From Paenibacillus pabuli NBRC 13638 (GTDB taxonomy: Bacteria; Bacillota; Bacilli; Paenibacillales; Paenibacillaceae): a stretch of DNA of 64,000 nucleotides. Each line of letters begins with the position of its first letter. Position 1 is the stretch's first letter. Position numbers and translations under genes: made by a program. The notes under the pieces are model-generated. The model made no database searches and had not been told where the DNA came from. It saw nothing but the letters and a program-made list of their open reading frames with translations. Below are positions 42,178 to 51,136 of the stretch, piece after piece. Where the stretch lies: contig NZ_BCNM01000006.1 in NCBI RefSeq assembly GCF_001514495.1, positions 62,001 through 126,000 of the forward strand, read 5' to 3'.

Positions 42178-42768
42178 TTATGCCTGATGGGTTTCGGTGG
42201 CTTGTACCGCCTTACTGCTTCGATTCACCATCATGTACTGGATAAACAGGAAGATGCCAACGTTCATGACAACATCACCAATGCTGATGACCTGAGTACG
42301 CGGGTACGGGTTGGACAGCGGGATAATATCGCCAAGAAAGGATAGCCGAGTCGAGGCATCCATCATAAAATGCTTCGAGATTGCGCCACCTTCCCGCAAC
42401 ATATCTACATAATAAGGGCCTAGCACGGCCGAGGCTTCAATGGAAACCGGCATGCGTCCGCCATTCACTGCCATGACTATAAAATTGAGAAGTACCCCAA
42501 TCCAAATCAGCATGAATCCTTGGTAATGCCTGTTCAACCATAGAAACGCGAGGCCAGTGATATACACAGCGGCAAACAGATAACCGTTAATGGATGCGAC
42601 CCACGCCAACTTCTCCTGTAGGAAAAAGATGCCGAATTGGGCCAGTAACAACAACGGGAAAATCCAGCCGCCTCGCAGCTTGAGTGCTGCGAACTGGTGG
42701 AGCCCATACCGGAATCCTCCCCGGAAGAGTCCAACGATCAAACCAAGCAGAATACCATCGTATACCAT
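42178..42768 (-). CDS. DUF5317 family membrane protein
   Basis: This 196-residue protein has about five membrane segments. It has a start MVYDGILLGLIVGLFRGGFR, the conserved loop AVNGGRMPVS (about 100-109) and a later FLGDIIPL followed by a segment ending in YMMVN. These features match DUF5317, a family of unknown function in Firmicutes. AGGAG six bases upstream fixes the ATG. It is the first gene of a two-gene unit with the 34-residue peptide and lies upstream of the GGDEF/HD-GYP gene on the same strand, but a terminator divides them. Confidence 0.78.
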   Translation of the reverse strand: MVYDGILLGLIVGLFRGGFRYGLHQFAALKLRGGWIFPLLLLAQFGIFFLQEKLAWVASINGYLFAAVYITGLAFLWLNRHYQGFMLIWIGVLLNFIVMAVNGGRMPVSIEASAVLGPYYVDMLREGGAISKHFMMDASTRLSFLGDIIPLSNPYPRTQVISIGDVVMNVGIFLFIQYMMVNRSSKAVQATETHQA

Positions 42769-42897
42769 CAGTAACTCCTGTTCGTGCGGATATGTGTAAT
42801 GTCATTGCGTGTTTATGTACCTATGTTATTCGACCTTTTACTGGTAAATCCTGCAACGAAATCATGTTATCAGCAAAAGAAATTTGCAAAAAAATAA

Positions 42898-42956
42898 ATA
42901 AAAAACCGTTTTTACGAACCAAAGGGTCGAAACCCTTGTAAAGTTCAATAAAAACG
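42898..42956 (-). terminator. Terminator of the SLH-like gene
   Basis: CCGTTTTTACGAAC and GTTCAATAAAAACGG form an outer stem around an inner AAGGGT/ACCCTT hairpin. On the minus strand it runs into TTTTTTATTT. It lies 52 bases beyond the stop of the gene at 43008. Confidence 0.8.
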
Positions 42957-43007
42957 GCATTTAATGGAGTCAAAGAATGTTGATTATTGCAAAGTGTTGC
43001 GTGTGAT

Positions 43008-44450
43008 CTATTCGGATTCTCCATTCAGATAGTTGAAAAATGGTTGATCTACCCAGAAGGTGTAACTGGAGATGTTAGCCTCGGGAGCCAGCTTGCGGAA
43101 GCCTTCCTGAATGGCTTTGGCATTCTCTTTCAGGGAGAACGATTGTGCATAATAGTTGCCAAGCGTAATTTTGGTATTGGCAATCACAGGGTAACCTGCA
43201 ATTTCTGTTGGGGAGTAATACAGCGGCTGCCACCAGGAAGCGTAGATCAAGGCAGACGTATCATCGCTGTTCTTTTTGGCATATTTCGAAATGATGTCAT
43301 TGAAACGGGCTTTGTCCGCCGTATTGTTAAACTCAAATTGAATATCATATTCCTTGGCGTAGGCAATATAGTTGCCGTTCTCAATCTGTGTCACCTTGTA
43401 ATCCGGTGTTTCCTTAGGCTCGCCCCATTCTTTTAAATAGATGAAGGCCGACGTCTTCGGCTGGAACTGCACGTCAGCATCAATGCCCTCGCTGCGCAGC
43501 AAACCAATCAGCTGAACCGCATGTTTGATATCGTCATGTCCATAGGACAGTGTCAGTTCATCAATAAAGTTGGAATTATAGCGATTATCCTTCAGGTTAT
43601 ATCCTGTGACGAGATTGTCTCGCAGAGCCTGATCCACAATCTGTTTCAATTCTGGAGCCTCAATAAGATCCGCTGTACGGTATGCATCATATAGCTTGGA
43701 ATAGATGTCGGCATCACCGGAGCGTCCAATCTCATGTTTATATTTACCCTGACTTGTCAGTACCCGTCCAAGCAAGATGTTGGCAAAGTCGGAACTTGCA
43801 TCGCCGCCCTTGCGAAGCGCGGGGTACAGGCTTTCCGGGATCAGACCTGTATCTATGGCAGCGGCCAGTTCCTGTGCGGCTTGTCCTTGAACACGATTCG
43901 GGCTAATGCCGAGTTTCGCAAGTGCCTTCGCTGTCTTAGCTTCAGGATATGTATAGGCCAGCTCTTTGAATCCGGCTGCTTTGACTGCGATGAAGACAGC
44001 AGCATAAGTACTCAGCTTGTCGTTGGCACGAATTTCCGTGCCTGACAGGATGCCATTGTTATATAAGGAAAGGGTAGCATCATAAGTGGAATCATCCGGG
44101 GTTAGATCGGTAAAATTCGGTGCCTTGGAATCACTGTCACTTCCCTTATCCGCAGTAGCCGCTTGATCTGCCTGGATAAGGGCGGCAACCGCCTGTATAA
44201 AAGCACCCTTGGTTAACGGCTGGGGCAATTGCACATTATACTTGGCCTGCAAAAATTGAGCGTAGTCGGCAGCGCTTTCGGAATAGGAAACCGATGGAGC
44301 CTGAGATACCGGGCCGGAGGCACTCTGAGAGGCAGTTTGTCCCACTGGCTTGGCATTTGCTGCTGAAGCCGAAGCGGGCAAACCGAAGCTGCTGAATGTA
44401 ACCGGAGCGGCTAGTAGTGCCGAAAGGGTGATCTTGGTGATCTTTTTCAA
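43008..44450 (-). CDS. Secreted protein with SLH-like N-terminal region
   Basis: AAGGAGG eight bases upstream selects a TTG start at 44450, giving 480 residues; the further-upstream ATG has no site. The signal peptide (LKKITKITLSALLAAPVTFS) ends with ASASA. An S/A/Q-rich linker follows, then about 90-260 with repeats resembling S-layer homology motifs (FTDLTPDDSTYDATLSLYNN, GILSGTEIRANDKLS). The C-terminal 200 residues are unassigned, with many aromatic residues (WWQPLYYSPTEIAGYPVI). A cell-wall-associated role is inferred. Confidence 0.68.
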   Translation of the reverse strand: MKKITKITLSALLAAPVTFSSFGLPASASAANAKPVGQTASQSASGPVSQAPSVSYSESAADYAQFLQAKYNVQLPQPLTKGAFIQAVAALIQADQAATADKGSDSDSKAPNFTDLTPDDSTYDATLSLYNNGILSGTEIRANDKLSTYAAVFIAVKAAGFKELAYTYPEAKTAKALAKLGISPNRVQGQAAQELAAAIDTGLIPESLYPALRKGGDASSDFANILLGRVLTSQGKYKHEIGRSGDADIYSKLYDAYRTADLIEAPELKQIVDQALRDNLVTGYNLKDNRYNSNFIDELTLSYGHDDIKHAVQLIGLLRSEGIDADVQFQPKTSAFIYLKEWGEPKETPDYKVTQIENGNYIAYAKEYDIQFEFNNTADKARFNDIISKYAKKNSDDTSALIYASWWQPLYYSPTEIAGYPVIANTKITLGNYYAQSFSLKENAKAIQEGFRKLAPEANISSYTFWVDQPFFNYLNGESE

Positions 44451-44661
44451 ATGAATAGCCTCCTTAAAATAGGTTGGAAAATAATGAAGATCAGGGTATA
44501 ATTCTGACAAAACCTATCTGAATATAATAATTGGATTGACTTTAGCACGGAGAAGTACTGGATGTCAACGGAAAAAAGCCTGATATATAGCTCCTTCCAG
44601 CACTTCGGAACATTCAAAATAGCAATTATATTTGATTTGAGTGTAAACGCTCAAAGATTTA

Positions 44662-44691
44662 TTGACAAGGATCGACAGTATCCGCTAGGAT
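44662..44691 (+). promoter_or_regulatory. Promoter of the nucleoside transporter operon
   Basis: TTGACA at 44662-44667 and TAGGAT at 44686-44691 have an 18-base spacer, 35 bases before the binding-protein start. TGTAAACGCTCAAA at 44642-44655 just upstream resembles a catabolite-response element with one fixed position off. Confidence 0.5.
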
Positions 44692-44726
44692 TATAAAAAA
44701 GATTATTGAAAAGGGGAATTTTCGAA

Positions 44727-45776
44727 ATGAAAAGAGGTTTATCGTTCGTCTTATCGATCATGATGTTGGCTATTTTGTTGGCGGCTTGTGGAACTTCGGC
44801 TTCTAAAGACGAACAATCAGCCCAAGGTAACGATTCCGCCCAAGGCGGCAATTCGGAGAAATCACTGCGCATGGCGCTTGTCCTTCCTGAAAAAATCGGG
44901 GTTAACCCATTCTTTGTACAAATGGATGAAGGCTTCAAAAAAGCAGGTGAAGAGTTTAAGGTGGATACCAAAACGATTGAGTCCACAGATCCGGCAGCAT
45001 TTGAGCAAAATCTGCGTGCCGCGGTTGCGGAGAACTATGATCTGATTATTACAGCAACTTTCCAGGCAGAAGATGCTTTGAAAAAGGTTGCTGCGGAGAA
45101 TCCGGACAAGTCCTTTGCCATTGTGGACACCACCGTTGATCTGCCGAACGTTCGAAGTGTTGGTTTCCGTGAATATGAAGGGGCGTATCTGCTTGGTGCA
45201 GCTGCAGGATTGTCCACGAAAACAGATAAAGTCGGCATGATTGCAGCCATGGACGTTCCATTGATCAAGAAATACACCGAAGGTTTCAGAGCCGGTCTGG
45301 AATCGGTAAATCCAAAAGCGGAATTCCTTGTAAACTATGTTGGCGGATTTAATGACGTAGCCAAAGCAAAAGAGCTGGCCTTGGTACAATTCGGCAAAGG
45401 CGCTGACTTCATCGCCGGTGCATCTGCTGTAGGTGATCTCGGCGTGTTCGAAGCCGCGAAGGAAAAAGGCTTCTATACTTCCGGACAAGATACGGATCGT
45501 ACCGTTGAAGATCCGGAACATATCGTATTGTCTCAATTGAAGTCGACCGACACGGTTGCTTATCAGACCGTGAAAGATTTTGTAGAAGGAAACTTCAAGG
45601 CAGGCGCTGTAAACTACGGTCTGAAAGAAGATGGCGTTGGCCTGACTTATGTAACACGTGATAGCGAATCTCCGTTGAATGCTTTTGTTGGACAAGAAGT
45701 AATCGACAAGGTTAAAGCGATCAAGGACGACATCGTATCCGGCAAAATCGTTGTGAAAGATCCATTGCAACAGTAA
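44727..45776 (+). CDS. BMP-family nucleoside-binding lipoprotein (NupN-like)
   Basis: The ATG at 44727 follows AAAAGGGGA; 349 residues. The lipoprotein signal ends LLAACG (Cys about 21). The mature domain is of the Bmp/PnrA family: VNPFFVQMDEGFKKAGEEF, DLIITATFQAEDALKKVA, SVGFREYEGAYLLGAAAGL and VGMIAAMDVPLIKKYTEGF. Members bind purine nucleosides at the cell surface. The three downstream genes complete an importer like B. subtilis nupNOPQ (guanosine). A terminator-like hairpin after the gene allows more binding protein than channel. Confidence 0.88.
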   Translation: MKRGLSFVLSIMMLAILLAACGTSASKDEQSAQGNDSAQGGNSEKSLRMALVLPEKIGVNPFFVQMDEGFKKAGEEFKVDTKTIESTDPAAFEQNLRAAVAENYDLIITATFQAEDALKKVAAENPDKSFAIVDTTVDLPNVRSVGFREYEGAYLLGAAAGLSTKTDKVGMIAAMDVPLIKKYTEGFRAGLESVNPKAEFLVNYVGGFNDVAKAKELALVQFGKGADFIAGASAVGDLGVFEAAKEKGFYTSGQDTDRTVEDPEHIVLSQLKSTDTVAYQTVKDFVEGNFKAGAVNYGLKEDGVGLTYVTRDSESPLNAFVGQEVIDKVKAIKDDIVSGKIVVKDPLQQ

Positions 45777-45814
45777 TATTGTTTGTTCCATAAGTAAGTG
45801 ATGGAGTTGATCAG

Positions 45815-45842
45815 CCGGCTGCCCGACCAGGCAGCCGGTTTT
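45815..45842 (+). terminator. Intercistronic terminator/attenuator after the binding protein
   Basis: CCGGCTGCC (45815-45823) pairs perfectly with GGCAGCCGG (45830-45838), followed by TTTTG. It lies inside the operon and should reduce read-through to the ATPase. Confidence 0.75.
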
Positions 45843-45885
45843 GCTGCTATTTAATGCCCGAGGCCGAGAGGAGAGAACGCGAGAT

Positions 45886-47385
45886 ATGCTGTTGGAGATG
45901 GAGCAGATTACGAAGAAATACGGCGGCTTCACCGCTAATCGGGACATCCGTTTTAATTTGCGAGAAGGAGAGATTCATGCCCTCGTAGGGGAGAACGGAG
46001 CTGGTAAAACAACCCTGATGCGCATGTTGTATGGCATGGAGCAGCCCTCATCAGGCACAATCAAAGTTCGTGGACGCGAGGTAAGCTTCGCTACACCGTC
46101 TCAGGCCATGGCAACCGGTATTGGCATGGTGCATCAGCATTTCATGCTGTTTCCTTCCTTTACGGTTGCCGAGAACATCGTGATTGGCCGTGAACCGTCT
46201 GCGGCAGGTGTCTTTGACCGCAAACAGGCTGCGGCCCAGGTGAATGAGCTCGGCAGAACGTATGGCATGCCGGTTGATCCATGGAAAAAAGTATATGAAT
46301 GCCCACTCGGCATGCAGCAGCGTGTTGAGATTTTGAAAGTGCTGCATCAGGGCGCGGATATCATTATATTGGACGAACCATCAGCGGTATTGACACCGTT
46401 GGAAGTGAAAGAACTACTCGCGAATATGAAGTCCCTTGCCAAGCTCGGCAAAACATTTGTGTTGATCACGCACAAGCTGCAGGAAGTTATGGATGTAGCA
46501 GACCGGATCACGGTTCTTCGTGATGGTCAGGTGACAGGCACGCTGGAAGCGAAAGACACGAATGTAGAGGAACTGTCTCGCCTGATGGTTGGGCGTGAGC
46601 TGGTACGCATGGACAAGCAGCCATCCGTTCCGGGAGAAGCTGTGCTGCAGGTGGAAGCGGTGAATTTATCGGGGGCGGAGGACCGTTCTGCACTTAAGGA
46701 TATCCATATGGAAGTTCGAAAAGGCGAGGTTGTTGGGATCGCCGGTATTTCTGGAAACGGTCAGTCTGAACTGATCCAGATCATTGCGGGACTACGCAAG
46801 GCAGAAAGCGGTCGCGTTCTGCTGTCAGGACAGGATACGACGAACTGGCCTGTGCGACGCATTCGGGAGCATGGACTTGCCCATATCCCGGAAGACCGCT
46901 ATATGTGGGGAGCGGCGAAGGATGCAAGCGTTCGTGAAAATGGACTGATGGGTCATCATCACCGGCTTCAATCACGCGGGATCATTAAAGCAAAGGCTGC
47001 ACGGACCATGGTGGAGAACTGGATCAAGCAGTTCAGCATCAAAACCGGTTCTGCGGAAACGAAGGCACAGTTCCTGTCTGGCGGTAACTTGCAGAAGCTG
47101 ATTGCCGCGCGTGAATTTGCCCAGGATACGCCGTTTCTGATTGCGGCTGAACCTACACGGGGCGTAGACATCGGAGCGATGGAGACCATTCATGCCGAAT
47201 TGCTGCGCAAACGGAATGAGGGCGCGGGTATTTTACTCGTTTCTTCCGAGTTGTCCGAGATTTTGCAATTATCTGATCGGATCATTGTCATGTATGAAGG
47301 CGGAATCGCTGGTGAATTGAAGGCAGATGAAGCAACAGAAGAACAGATCAGCTTGTTGATGGCAGGAGGGAAAGAGCGGATATGA
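45886..47385 (+). CDS. Nucleoside ABC importer ATPase (NupO-like, double domain)
   Basis: GAGGAGAGA precedes the ATG at 45886; 499 residues. It has two ATPase halves, as in RbsA/NupO. The first has Walker A GENGAGKTTLM, Q-loop MVHQHFMLFPSFTVAEN, a signature degraded to LGMQQR and Walker B IIILDEPSAVLTP. The second has a modified Walker A GISGNGQSELIQ (no Lys-Thr), signature LSGGNLQK and EPTRGVD. Only the first site should be fully catalytic, as usual for this family. It overlaps the permease gene by four bases (ATGA). Confidence 0.9.
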   Translation: MLLEMEQITKKYGGFTANRDIRFNLREGEIHALVGENGAGKTTLMRMLYGMEQPSSGTIKVRGREVSFATPSQAMATGIGMVHQHFMLFPSFTVAENIVIGREPSAAGVFDRKQAAAQVNELGRTYGMPVDPWKKVYECPLGMQQRVEILKVLHQGADIIILDEPSAVLTPLEVKELLANMKSLAKLGKTFVLITHKLQEVMDVADRITVLRDGQVTGTLEAKDTNVEELSRLMVGRELVRMDKQPSVPGEAVLQVEAVNLSGAEDRSALKDIHMEVRKGEVVGIAGISGNGQSELIQIIAGLRKAESGRVLLSGQDTTNWPVRRIREHGLAHIPEDRYMWGAAKDASVRENGLMGHHHRLQSRGIIKAKAARTMVENWIKQFSIKTGSAETKAQFLSGGNLQKLIAAREFAQDTPFLIAAEPTRGVDIGAMETIHAELLRKRNEGAGILLVSSELSEILQLSDRIIVMYEGGIAGELKADEATEEQISLLMAGGKERI

Positions 47386-48449
47386 ATCGGGTAAAAGAAA
47401 CACTTCGCGGACTCGTACAGCCGCTGCTTGCCGTATTCATCGGTTTGCTTGCAGGAGCTGTAGCGATTCTGGTCGTTGGCGGGTCCGTAGTGGATACGTA
47501 TGCGGAGATGTGGAAAGGGGCCTTCGGCAACTTTTACTTCTTCACCAACACATTAGCACGTTCCACGCCAATTATTCTCGCGGGATTGGGCGTAGCGCTC
47601 GCGTTCCGTGCCGGATTTTTCAACATGGGTGCTGAAGGTCAGATGGTTCTCGGCGGACTTAGTGCAGCGCTGACAGCGCTATACCTGCCGGGTCCAGGCT
47701 GGTTTGTCTGTATTGCAGCCATTGTGGCGGGGATCATTGCCGGTGGAGTCTGGTCGCTGTTTGCAGGCTGGTTGGATGCCCGCTTTGGCATGAATCTGTT
47801 GATCACCACGCTGCTGCTCAACTATATTGCGATTTACTTTGGTGGATACATGGTATCCTATCCGTTTAAAGACCGCACTGGATCGGCGGCGATGGCCCAG
47901 ACACCCATGATTGATCAGAGTGTCTGGCTGCCGAAGCTGTTCCAGGGCATGGGACTGCATGCCGGATTCATCATTGCGATCGTAGCGGCTATTCTCATCT
48001 ACTGGTTCACGCACAAGACGGTAACCGGTTATGAGATTCGCATGCTGGGCAGTAATCCTTCGTTTGCAGCGTATGGCGGTGTGCGCCGCATCCGCATGAT
48101 GATGCTGTCCATGATCATCAGTGGTGGACTCGCAGGCCTTGCGGGTGCAGGAGAAGTGCTGGGTACACAGTACCGTTTCCTAGATGGCTCGTTGTCATCT
48201 GCTAGTTATGCATGGAGCGGCATTATGGCAACATTGCTTGCCCGCTCGCATCCGCTGGGGACAGCTGTAGCGGCAATCCTGCTTGCGGCGCTCCAGACCG
48301 GTGCCATGGGGATGGAACGGAATACGGATGTACCGCTGGAAGTTGGCAGTGTGATCCAAGCTGTATTGACGTTATTTGTATCGGCTCAGATCGGATATTC
48401 ATTCCTGAAGCGGAGAAAGGAGAAAAAGTCCAATGCAACAACTGTTTGA
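47382..48449 (+). CDS. Nucleoside ABC permease (NupP-like)
   Basis: This 355-residue permease of the branched-chain/RbsC-like family starts in an ATGA overlap with the ATPase gene. It shows about ten membrane segments with family motifs LAFRAGFFNMGAEGQMVLGG, SLFAGWLDARFGMNLLITTL and ISGGLAGLAGAGEVLG. It pairs with the following permease; the two genes overlap by 17 bases. Confidence 0.9.
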   Translation: MNRVKETLRGLVQPLLAVFIGLLAGAVAILVVGGSVVDTYAEMWKGAFGNFYFFTNTLARSTPIILAGLGVALAFRAGFFNMGAEGQMVLGGLSAALTALYLPGPGWFVCIAAIVAGIIAGGVWSLFAGWLDARFGMNLLITTLLLNYIAIYFGGYMVSYPFKDRTGSAAMAQTPMIDQSVWLPKLFQGMGLHAGFIIAIVAAILIYWFTHKTVTGYEIRMLGSNPSFAAYGGVRRIRMMMLSMIISGGLAGLAGAGEVLGTQYRFLDGSLSSASYAWSGIMATLLARSHPLGTAVAAILLAALQTGAMGMERNTDVPLEVGSVIQAVLTLFVSAQIGYSFLKRRKEKKSNATTV

Positions 48450-49356
48450 TGCAGCCATGTTTGGCTCAACTCTGCGGATTATGACGCCGATTCTGCTGGC
48501 AGCACTCGGCGGGGCTTTGTGCTCCCGTGTCGGTCTGTTCAATGTGGGTCTGGAAGGACTCGTACTGATCGGCGCTTTCTCCGCTATTGTCGGTAACTAT
48601 CTGTTCGGTAATGTACTGCTGGCCGTAATTTTCTCGATTGTGATCGTCATGTCGTTCTCTGCGCTGTTTGCTTTTATTAGTATTAATCTGAAGGCGAACG
48701 CCATTGTGGTCGGGATCTCGCTTAATTTTCTGGCAACAGGACTGACGACGTTTGCGCTGCGGGCGATTTTTGATGTAAAGGGTGCGTACTACGACAGGGA
48801 TATGGTGGGACTCCCCAAATGGGACATCCCTCTTATAAAAGACATTCCGTGGGTGGGCGATGTGATCTCAGGGCATAGCCCGCTGGTGTATTTGGGAATT
48901 ATTATCGTCATTGCCTTGCAGTTCTATCTGTTCAAAAGTGTCTCCGGTTTCCGTCTTCGTTCGGTTGGCGAGAATCCGGTAGCGGCACAGAGTATCGGCA
49001 TCAAGGTGCGCGGTATTCAATATGGTGCAGTTCTGATGTGCGGCGTATTATGCGCCCTGGCGGGTGCTCAGCTCTCGCTCGGTCAGGTTACGATGTTTAC
49101 CGAAGGCATGACCGCAGGTCGCGGGTTTATCGCATTGGTAGCAACCATGCTGGGTCAAGCGAATCCGCTTGGCGTTATGGGGTCCAGTGTGCTGTTTGGA
49201 TTCATGGAAGCACTCAGTATTCGATTGCAGGGCTTCACTCTGCCAACGCACTTTACAATGATGCTGCCGTATATTGTGACATTGGTAGCCATGTTCTTCT
49301 TCAAGGATCGTACCTATGCACAAGATGCACTCAAAGCGGGCGGAAGCTCGCGTTAA
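48433..49356 (+). CDS. Nucleoside ABC permease (NupQ-like)
   Basis: This 307-residue protein has eight to nine membrane segments. The motifs are ALGGALCSRVGLFNVGLEGL, then KANAIVVGISLNFLATGLT, SVGENPVAAQSIGIKVRGIQ and RGFIALVATMLGQANPLGV, all typical of NupQ/YufQ permeases. It starts 17 bases inside the preceding gene. With the NupN-, O- and P-like proteins it forms a purine nucleoside importer; substrate range is inferred from the family. Confidence 0.9.
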   Translation: MQQLFDAAMFGSTLRIMTPILLAALGGALCSRVGLFNVGLEGLVLIGAFSAIVGNYLFGNVLLAVIFSIVIVMSFSALFAFISINLKANAIVVGISLNFLATGLTTFALRAIFDVKGAYYDRDMVGLPKWDIPLIKDIPWVGDVISGHSPLVYLGIIIVIALQFYLFKSVSGFRLRSVGENPVAAQSIGIKVRGIQYGAVLMCGVLCALAGAQLSLGQVTMFTEGMTAGRGFIALVATMLGQANPLGVMGSSVLFGFMEALSIRLQGFTLPTHFTMMLPYIVTLVAMFFFKDRTYAQDALKAGGSSR

Positions 49357-49402
49357 TTCCTGAATGTTATGCTGGAGGCATATAAAGAAGGAGGAATCAC
49401 AC

Positions 49403-50074
49403 ATGCATAATAAGGCTGAACGTTTGAAAAAAACGAAAAGCCCGTCATCCAAAGCGGGTGCCGAGCACGGAGATCGACTGCCACCGGGGCAGGTACTGAC
49501 TGAGAAATTCCCGATTCTGCATGAAGGTGAAGTGCCGGAATATGATCTTTCCACCTGGGACCTGAAAGTATTCGGGGAGGTTGAAGAGGAGAAGGTGTTC
49601 TCCTTCGCTGAGCTTCAGGCCATGCCGCAAGTGAATACCGTCAGTGATATCCACTGCGTCACCCGTTGGTCCAAGTTCGACACGCCGTGGGAAGGCATTC
49701 GGTTCTCGGATTTCATCAAGCTTCTGGGTGTCAAACCGGAGGCAAAATACGTCATGATCCATGCAGATCATGATTATGAGACGAATGTTCCACTCGAAGA
49801 ATTGATGCATGACGATGTATTGCTTGCTTTTAAATATAACGGCGAGCCGCTTACACCGAAGCACGGTTATCCATTGCGTCTGGTTGTTCCCCAGCTCTAT
49901 TTCTGGAAGAGCGCGAAGTGGATACGGGGTCTGGAATTCATGAAAGAAGACCGCAATGGCTTCTGGGAAGTCAATGGGTTCCATCATTTTGCCGATCCAT
50001 TCAAGGAACAGCGCTTCTCGGGAGAAGATCTGCCGATTCCGGAAGACGAATGGACGAAGAAGGAATTTGATTAA
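49403..50074 (+). CDS. Molybdopterin-dependent oxidoreductase (YuiH-like)
   Basis: AAGGAGG nine bases upstream selects the ATG at 49403 (an in-frame ATG at 49364 lies close to the previous stop); 223 residues. It is a compact sulfite-oxidase-type molybdopterin domain: LPPGQVLTEKFPILHEGEVP, then DIHCVTRWSKFDTPWEGI, whose Cys is the molybdenum ligand, HADHDYETNVPLEELM and GYPLRLVVPQLYFWKSAKW. There is no signal peptide. The substrate is unknown. It lies between transport and phosphorylase genes, perhaps only by chance. Confidence 0.88.
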   Translation: MHNKAERLKKTKSPSSKAGAEHGDRLPPGQVLTEKFPILHEGEVPEYDLSTWDLKVFGEVEEEKVFSFAELQAMPQVNTVSDIHCVTRWSKFDTPWEGIRFSDFIKLLGVKPEAKYVMIHADHDYETNVPLEELMHDDVLLAFKYNGEPLTPKHGYPLRLVVPQLYFWKSAKWIRGLEFMKEDRNGFWEVNGFHHFADPFKEQRFSGEDLPIPEDEWTKKEFD

Positions 50075-50134
50075 AAAGAGTTTGAGTATAGGAGTTTTGA
50101 GTAAAAGAAGTTTGATAAAAAGGAGTGGATGAAC

Positions 50135-50926
50135 ATGTTGCTGCCCATTTTGCAAATTCATTCAGAAGACATGCCCGCTTATGCCATCGTCTGCGGTGAC
50201 CCGGCACGGGCAGAGAAGATTTCCCGCAAGCTGGACGGAGCAAAGGAACTCGCATTTAGCCGCGAATATCGTACCTTTGTAGGGGAGTTCGAAGGGGTAC
50301 AGATGGCGGTGGTCAGCCACGGCGTAGGTTCTCCCGGAGCAGCTGTCTGCTTCGAAGAATTGATTCGGGCAGGGGTAACAACCCTGATACGTGTTGGTAC
50401 AGCAGGCTCGTATACCGCGGATTATCCAGCGGGCAGTGTGATCGTCAGTACGGCAGCCGTTCGTACGGACGGGCTGACACGTCAGCTGGTACCGGATGGT
50501 TTTCCTGCGGTAGCAGACATTGGCGTGACAAGTGCATTGATCGCCGCAGCCCGTGGGCTGAATAGCGGTGCAAGCAGCGAAGCAGCTATTGTTGATGCGG
50601 GTACCCCAGCCCTGGGCGGAGGCAAAGTCGGCGCGGGGATTACCGTGACGCTGGACGCCTTCTTCGCCGGGGTGGAAGATATTCCGCATCGCAAATACAA
50701 GCAGGCAGGCGCGCTTGCCGCCGAGATGGAGATTGCGGCGCTTTACATCGTCAGCACGTTGCGCGGTGCACGGGCGGGAGCCATTGTTGCCATCGACGGC
50801 TTCGCGGACAGCGATCTGGCTGCCGAGTATGACCCGCATACGGATGCGGTAGCCCAGGCGGTGGAGCACGAGATTGAAGCCGCACTGCGTGCGCTGGCTG
50901 CAATCGCTCGTGAGGATCGGGCATAA
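50135..50926 (+). CDS. Nucleoside phosphorylase (uridine phosphorylase-like)
   Basis: AAGGAG nine bases upstream supports the ATG at 50135 (the ATG at 50129 is three bases away); 263 residues. Family PNP_UDP_1: AIVCGDPARAEKISRKLDGA (phosphate-site Gly and Arg), VVSHGVGSPGAAVCFEELI, IRVGTAGSYTADYPAGSVIV and AAEMEIAALYIVSTLRGARA (the ribose-site Glu-Met-Glu). It cleaves a nucleoside with phosphate to base and ribose-1-phosphate. Next to a nucleoside importer it would use the incoming nucleoside. Specificity (uridine or purine) is not certain. Confidence 0.88.
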   Translation: MLLPILQIHSEDMPAYAIVCGDPARAEKISRKLDGAKELAFSREYRTFVGEFEGVQMAVVSHGVGSPGAAVCFEELIRAGVTTLIRVGTAGSYTADYPAGSVIVSTAAVRTDGLTRQLVPDGFPAVADIGVTSALIAAARGLNSGASSEAAIVDAGTPALGGGKVGAGITVTLDAFFAGVEDIPHRKYKQAGALAAEMEIAALYIVSTLRGARAGAIVAIDGFADSDLAAEYDPHTDAVAQAVEHEIEAALRALAAIAREDRA

Positions 50927-51013
50927 AGCTGAGATCTTCAGGGCATTCTATGGTGCTGCTGGTAAAAAGCAAAACACGTAAATGATGTCCATCTGAGGTG
51001 GACAATACTAGGA

Positions 51014-51056
51014 GGGCGTTCCAAGGTCAGAACATTGACCTTGGGACGCCCTTTTG
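51014..51056 (+). terminator. Terminator of the nucleoside operon
   Basis: GGGCGTTCCAAGGTCA pairs almost perfectly with TGACCTTGGGACGCCC around a 5-base loop, followed by TTTTG. Confidence 0.92.
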
Positions 51057-51136
51057 TTTGCGGGTATATGGAGCATTTACTTTCTTTCCATGTGAGCCAT
51101 AGATGTACTGCGCACCCGCACCCACTCTTTACTCTA

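Noticed and set aside
44511..44726. Purine riboswitch before the nucleoside operon
   Set aside because: I could not find the conserved three-way-junction words of the purine aptamer; only a promoter and a weak cre-like site are visible.
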